From an uncultured Sutterella sp. (GTDB lineage: Bacteria; Pseudomonadota; Gammaproteobacteria; Burkholderiales; Burkholderiaceae_F): 7,606 nt of DNA. The translations under genes were made by a program, and so were the position numbers. Each line of letters begins with the position of its first letter. Position 1 is the stretch's first letter. A model generated the notes under the pieces. The model had not been told where the DNA came from. It did no database searches and was given only the letters and a program-made list of their open reading frames with translations. The DNA is taken from the NCBI GenBank assembly GCA_905201055.1, contig CAJKMT010000060.1:1-7606 (forward strand). Reading direction: 5' to 3'. Below, piece after piece: positions 6,092 to 7,606 of this stretch.

Positions 6092-6105
6092 GCACAATCT
6101 CTTTC

Positions 6106-6181
6106 GGGGGTATAGCTCAGTTGGTAGAGCACTTGCATGGCATGCAAGGGGTCAGCGGTTCGAATCCGCTTACCTCCACCA
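6106..6181 (+). tRNA. tRNA-Ala (anticodon GGC)
   Basis: A 76-nt cloverleaf with encoded CCA (6179-6181). The acceptor stem GGGGGTA pairs with TACCTCC, with one G-T pair. The D arm is GCTC/GAGC, the anticodon stem CTTGC/GCAAG has loop ATGGCAT, and the T arm holds GGTTCGAATCC. The anticodon GGC (6139-6141) reads the alanine codons GCC and GCU. It is the first of two tRNAs, 12 nt before tRNA-Glu. Confidence 0.97.
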
Positions 6182-6193
6182 AAATTAGATAGC

Positions 6194-6269
6194 GTCTCCA
6201 TCGTCTAGAGGCCTAGGACACGACCCTTTCACGGTCGGTACCGGGGTTCGAATCCCCGTGGGGACGCCA
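6194..6269 (+). tRNA. tRNA-Glu (anticodon TTC)
   Basis: A 76-nt cloverleaf with encoded CCA (6267-6269) and discriminator G. The acceptor stem GTCTCCA pairs with TGGGGAC, with a T-G wobble. The anticodon stem CGACC/GGTCG encloses CTTTCAC, giving anticodon TTC (6228-6230). The T arm is CGGGG/CCCCG around TTCGAAT. The 12-nt gap after tRNA-Ala implies a shared precursor. Charged tRNA-Glu also feeds haem synthesis in bacteria that use the C5 pathway; that cannot be judged here. Confidence 0.97.
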
Positions 6270-6279
6270 ATTCTTCTCG

Positions 6280-6304
6280 AGCAACCTATGACGGTTGCTT
6301 TTTT
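6280..6304 (+). terminator. Rho-independent terminator of the tRNA operon
   Basis: A 7-bp stem (AGCAACC 6280-6286 with GGTTGCT 6293-6299), a 6-nt loop and six T's (6299-6304), starting 11 nt after the tRNA-Glu CCA. Confidence 0.87.
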
Positions 6305-6311
6305 ATTGCCC

Positions 6312-6338
6312 AAAAATGAACCGCCCGAAGGCGGTTCA
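6312..6338 (-). terminator. Rho-independent terminator of the NSS symporter gene
   Basis: On the minus strand a 9-bp stem (arms 6338-6330 and 6325-6317) closes on a TTCG tetraloop and runs directly into five T's (6316-6312), about 20 nt after the symporter stop. It sits 7 nt from the oppositely directed tRNA terminator, so the two block convergent transcription. Confidence 0.85.
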
Positions 6339-6358
6339 AATTGCTCAGTAAGCCTGCG

Positions 6359-7606
6359 TTAGATACTTCGTGCAACCACTATGATGATCACAATCGGCGA
6401 AACAATGCCGATACCTAAACGCAGCGCCGTGATAGCCCATGTTTGCAGCGGGCAGGAAGCCGTGAGCTGCTTGCGGGTTTCAGGCCAGTTCACCCAAGCT
6501 GAAACGATTGCCAAGCCCAGCGCGGTGAGCGGCATGCCGACGTTGCTTGTGAGGTAATCGAGTAAATCAAAAACTGTTTTCCCGAAGATCTTGAAGTCGG
6601 CCAACGGTCCGAAAGACATGGTGCAGAATACACCGATCACCATAATCGCGATGAAGGCAATCGGCACAGAAGTGCGGCGGGAAATATGCATATCTCCCAT
6701 CGCAGCCACCACGGCTTCAAAAATACTGACGGAACTGGTAATGGCCGCAACGATCAGGCAGATGTAAAAGAGAACGGCAAAGAATGTGCCAAAAGGCATA
6801 TGCGCGAATACGGCCGGCATTGTCACGAAGGTTAATCCGGGACCGGCAGTGGGTTCAAGACCGAACGCAAACACCGGCGGCATAACCATCAGACCGCCCA
6901 AAAGGGCCGCCAGAATACCTAAGAAGGCCACCCAGGCTGTTGAATGAGGCAAATTGGCGTCTTCTGATAAGTAGGAAGCGTACACAATCAAAGTACCGGC
7001 TCCAACCGACAGGGAGAAGAAGCAAAAGCCCATGGCGTTAAATAAAGAGTCGGCATTGAATTGTTCCCAGTTGAAGCTGAACATGAATTCCACGCCCTGC
7101 CATGCGCCAGGCAGTGTCAGGCCTCGAATGATCAGCACAATCATGAGAATGAAAAGCGTGGGCATCAGGTATTTTGCCAGGCGTTCAATACCGGCCTGAA
7201 CACCGAAGACGACAACACCTGCCGTCATTGCCATAAAGACGATCTGATAGAAAATGCCGAGCACCGGGTCGCTGGCGAAATTGTTAAAGTGTGTTCCCAA
7301 CTGAGAAAGATCAGTGATGATTCCGTTTCCCATGGCAGCGTCCACAGCATAAGCGACACACCAGCCGCCGATCGTTGAGTAGAAGGTGAGGATGAGAAAA
7401 CCGGTCGCAATACCGATGGTGCCGAAAATACCCCAAAATTTCGATTTTCCGAATCGGATCATGCTGTTAATGGAAGCGGCTCGCCCGGCGCGGCCCACCA
7501 CCATTTCCGCCAAAAGCAAAAAGATGCCGAGCGTAAAGCAGAACAGGATGTAGGGGATGATGAAAGCAGAACCGCCGTTGGTGCCGGCCATGTAGGGGAA
7601 CTTCCA
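6359..7606 (-). CDS. Sodium-dependent transporter of the NSS (LeuT/SLC6-like) family, N-terminus outside window
   Basis: Inner-membrane symporter that takes up an amino acid or related amine with Na+. The frame runs to the window edge; the first visible codons give WKFPYMAGTNGGSAF, the end of TM1 and the following loop of NSS proteins, so only about 25-35 residues are missing. The later ATG at 7591 lies inside this motif and is not the start. Visible are 415 residues with TM2-TM11. TM6 has CFFSLSVGAGTLIVYASYL and TM8 has AAITSSVSIFEAVVAAMGD, both family signatures at the substrate and Na+ sites. It ends after TM11, the 11-helix form common in bacteria. The usual Gln of the TM6 GQAFFSLS motif is replaced (GFCFFSLS). 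The substrate cannot be assigned. It is convergent with the tRNA operon and has its own terminator. Confidence 0.92.
   Translation of the reverse strand, partial: WKFPYMAGTNGGSAFIIPYILFCFTLGIFLLLAEMVVGRAGRAASINSMIRFGKSKFWGIFGTIGIATGFLILTFYSTIGGWCVAYAVDAAMGNGIITDLSQLGTHFNNFASDPVLGIFYQIVFMAMTAGVVVFGVQAGIERLAKYLMPTLFILMIVLIIRGLTLPGAWQGVEFMFSFNWEQFNADSLFNAMGFCFFSLSVGAGTLIVYASYLSEDANLPHSTAWVAFLGILAALLGGLMVMPPVFAFGLEPTAGPGLTFVTMPAVFAHMPFGTFFAVLFYICLIVAAITSSVSIFEAVVAAMGDMHISRRTSVPIAFIAIMVIGVFCTMSFGPLADFKIFGKTVFDLLDYLTSNVGMPLTALGLAIVSAWVNWPETRKQLTASCPLQTWAITALRLGIGIVSPIVIIIVVARSI

Noticed and set aside
5733..6095. Minus-strand 120-codon ORF opposite greB
   Set aside because: It is a shadow of greB on the other strand, with no family resemblance and no ribosome site; greB is certain.
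6359..7591. ATG 7591 as the true start of the NSS symporter
   Set aside because: The codons before it read WKFPY in frame, the conserved end of TM1, so the gene continues past the window edge.

Overview
The window looks like ordinary chromosome from a host-associated, asaccharolytic proteobacterium. The best guess is a betaproteobacterium of order Burkholderiales, perhaps a Sutterella/Parasutterella-type organism. The evidence is a strongly codon-biased anaerobic C4-dicarboxylate transporter, a GreB of beta/gammaproteobacterial type, a SlyB lipoprotein, bacterial tRNAs with encoded CCA and intermediate GC content. This placement is inference; no rRNA or other phylogenetic marker is present.

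Layout: (1) Positions 1-887, plus strand, hold the 3' two-thirds of a DcuB-like transporter, closed by a strong A/U-flanked terminator (939-975) that should also work in the opposite direction. (2) Positions 976-1348 hold no convincing gene. (3) Positions 1349-5372, minus strand, hold four envelope genes in two blocks. The upstream block is slyB followed 15 nt later by a small secreted coiled-coil protein (DUF5384-like), ending in an intrinsic terminator at 4338-4370. The downstream block is a periplasmic LolA-like protein whose 3' end overlaps an RND/MMPL-type exporter. The exporter most likely starts at a TTG (3688) with a perfect ribosome site inside the lolA-like gene. (4) Positions 5373-5504 are a divergent promoter region. 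(5) Positions 5505-6269, plus strand, hold greB, then a two-tRNA operon, tRNA-Ala(GGC) and tRNA-Glu(TTC), with its own good sigma70 promoter and terminator. (6) Positions 6359-7606, minus strand, hold a sodium-coupled NSS-family amino-acid symporter, cut by the window edge at its N-terminus, with its own terminator facing the tRNA terminator.

How the genes fit together: the minus-strand block is envelope-centred (outer-membrane lipoprotein, periplasmic coiled coil, periplasmic lipid carrier, inner-membrane lipid exporter). The LolA-like/exporter pair resembles the transport module that usually sits inside aryl-polyene, flexirubin or xanthomonadin clusters. Here it stands with no biosynthetic enzymes beside it, and the exporter lacks the Asp-Tyr pairs normally seen in TM4 and TM10. 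That orphan pair is the most interesting item. No mobile element, CRISPR array or clearly novel defence system is visible.
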